Shown one piece after another: positions 63,335-64,000 of a stretch of DNA of 64,000 bases; position 1 is the stretch's first letter; each line of letters begins with the position of its first letter. Position numbers and translations under genes: made by a program. The stretch is from assembly GCF_016464425.1 (NCBI RefSeq), contig NZ_JADDKQ010000021.1, positions 1 to 64,000 on the forward strand, in the 5' to 3' direction. The DNA is from Actinotalea solisilvae. GTDB taxonomy: Bacteria; Actinomycetota; Actinomycetes; Actinomycetales; Cellulomonadaceae. A model generated the notes under the pieces. It did no database searches. It was given only the letters and a program-made list of their open reading frames with translations, and was not told where the DNA came from.

Positions 63335-64000
63335 TCACCGCGTGCGTCCGCTCGAGGCCACCTCGGCCGCGACCGGGACGCTGCCCTGCCAGACCGCGGC
63401 GACCAGGTCGCGCGCCCAGCCCAGGAGCTCCTTGCCCGCGAGCGGGCGCCCGCCGATCCGCGCCGTCGTCGGGAACGGGACGAGCGCGGTCCGGATGGCC
63501 GGCTTGAGCACCGTGCCCGGGTAGAGGCGCGTGAGCCGCAGCTGCGCGGACTCGGGCAGCTCGACGGGCGCGAACCGGATGTAGCGGCCCTGCGCCGTGA
63601 CGTCGGTGAGCCCGACCTCGCGCGCGGTGTTGCGGAAGCCCGCGACCTCGAAGAGGTTCTCGACCGCCTCGGGCACGGGCCCGTAGCGGTCGACGAGCTC
63701 GGCCCGGACGGCCTCGAGCGCCTCTGAGGTCGTCGCGTCGGCGACCTTGCGGTACGCCTCGAGGCGCAGCCGCTCGTGCTCGATGTACTCGTGCGGCACG
63801 TGCGCGTCGACGGGGAGCTCGAGCGTGACCTCGGCGGGCCGCGTCTCGGCCTCGCCGCGGAACGCCGCGACGGCCTCGCCGACCATGCGCACGTACAGGT
63901 CGAACCCGACGCCCGCGATGTGGCCGGACTGCTCGCCGCCCAGCAGGTTGCCCGCGCCGCGGATCTCCAGGTCCTTGAGCGCGATCTGCATGCCCGAGCC
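63335..64000 (-). CDS. mfd: Transcription-repair coupling factor Mfd, C-terminal part
   Basis: The last 221 residues of Mfd, cut by the right window edge. The visible part begins GSGMQIALKDLEIRGAGNLL, i.e. the end of the RecG-like translocase module (motif VI region and TRG hook), continuing with the D7 TRCF domain (HVPHEYIEHERLRLEAYRKV; DRYGPVPEAVENLFEVAGF). Mfd removes RNA polymerase stalled at lesions and recruits UvrA. The N-terminal parts lie beyond base 64000. Confidence 0.96.
   Translation of the reverse strand, partial: GSGMQIALKDLEIRGAGNLLGGEQSGHIAGVGFDLYVRMVGEAVAAFRGEAETRPAEVTLELPVDAHVPHEYIEHERLRLEAYRKVADATTSEALEAVRAELVDRYGPVPEAVENLFEVAGFRNTAREVGLTDVTAQGRYIRFAPVELPESAQLRLTRLYPGTVLKPAIRTALVPFPTTARIGGRPLAGKELLGWARDLVAAVWQGSVPVAAEVASSGRTR

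Overview
The window comes from the chromosome of a very high-GC actinobacterium. It carries a mycothiol S-conjugate amidase (mca), many GTG starts, strings of 4-base GTGA/ATGA gene overlaps, a DUF222/HNH endonuclease, and the FtsB-DUF501-Ppx and Mfd-MazG gene runs. The style of the proteins fits the Cellulomonadaceae/Promicromonosporaceae side of the Micrococcales, but that placement is an inference. Much of the gene order matches, from memory, the Mycobacterium tuberculosis Rv1020-Rv1026 block (mfd, mazG, eno, ftsB-like, DUF501, ppx) and the Rv1077-Rv1112 block (cbs, metB, greA, Rv1081c, mca, hemolysin III, Z-isoprenyl synthase, phoH2, fum, xseB, xseA, ispH, ychF). Most of the window is therefore an old actinobacterial backbone with accessory inserts.

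Layout. 0-9.4 kb: an oligopeptide-type ABC binding lipoprotein, a tandem-GNAT/methyltransferase pair, a HEAT-repeat protein, YchF, a DUF222-HNH protein and RmuC. 9.5-18 kb: IspH, exonuclease VII (XseA/XseB), a PfkB sugar kinase, a GH15-like lipoprotein, a DUF1761 protein, beta-carbonic anhydrase and FumC. 18-26 kb: PIN-PhoH, a cis-prenyltransferase, a TrhA/hemolysin III protein, then a ykoFEDC thiamin-precursor ECF transporter operon read from a TPP riboswitch. 25.7-34.9 kb: a nitrilase-fold amidase, the Rv1081c-like membrane protein, Mca, DUF4307, GreA, a GNAT enzyme, threonine dehydratase, an AI-2E-family permease, cystathionine gamma-synthase/lyase, MsrA and a degenerate GyrB-like ATPase-fold protein.

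34.9-44.1 kb is the main accessory block. Two duplicated ABC ATPase-permease pairs, a third permease with no ATPase, two paralogous NarL/LuxR-type histidine kinases and a single response regulator lie together, with an unrelated ArsR-AHSA1 pair embedded. The promoters of all three transporter units share one architecture: two sites exactly 35 bp apart, then a TAnnnT -10 box 35-36 bp further on. This looks like one regulon fed by two sensors through one regulator.

44-64 kb: an alditol oxidase, FKBP isomerase, PNPOx-like protein, acetyl-xylan-esterase-like hydrolase, cystathionine beta-synthase, two membrane proteins (one Bax-inhibitor-1 type), an unusual tRNA with a UAA anticodon but a class I body, type II NADH dehydrogenase with a CRP/GlxR-type box in its promoter, a family 5 uracil-DNA glycosylase, a PadR/HAAS pair, Ppx/GppA, DUF501, FtsB-like, enolase, PntB/PntA transhydrogenase, MazG, a SurA-like lipoprotein and the C-terminal end of Mfd.

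No insertion sequence, prophage, CRISPR array or rRNA gene was seen. The strongest leads are the two-sensor/one-regulator ABC cluster, the class I tRNA with a UAA anticodon, and several clean operators and hairpins.
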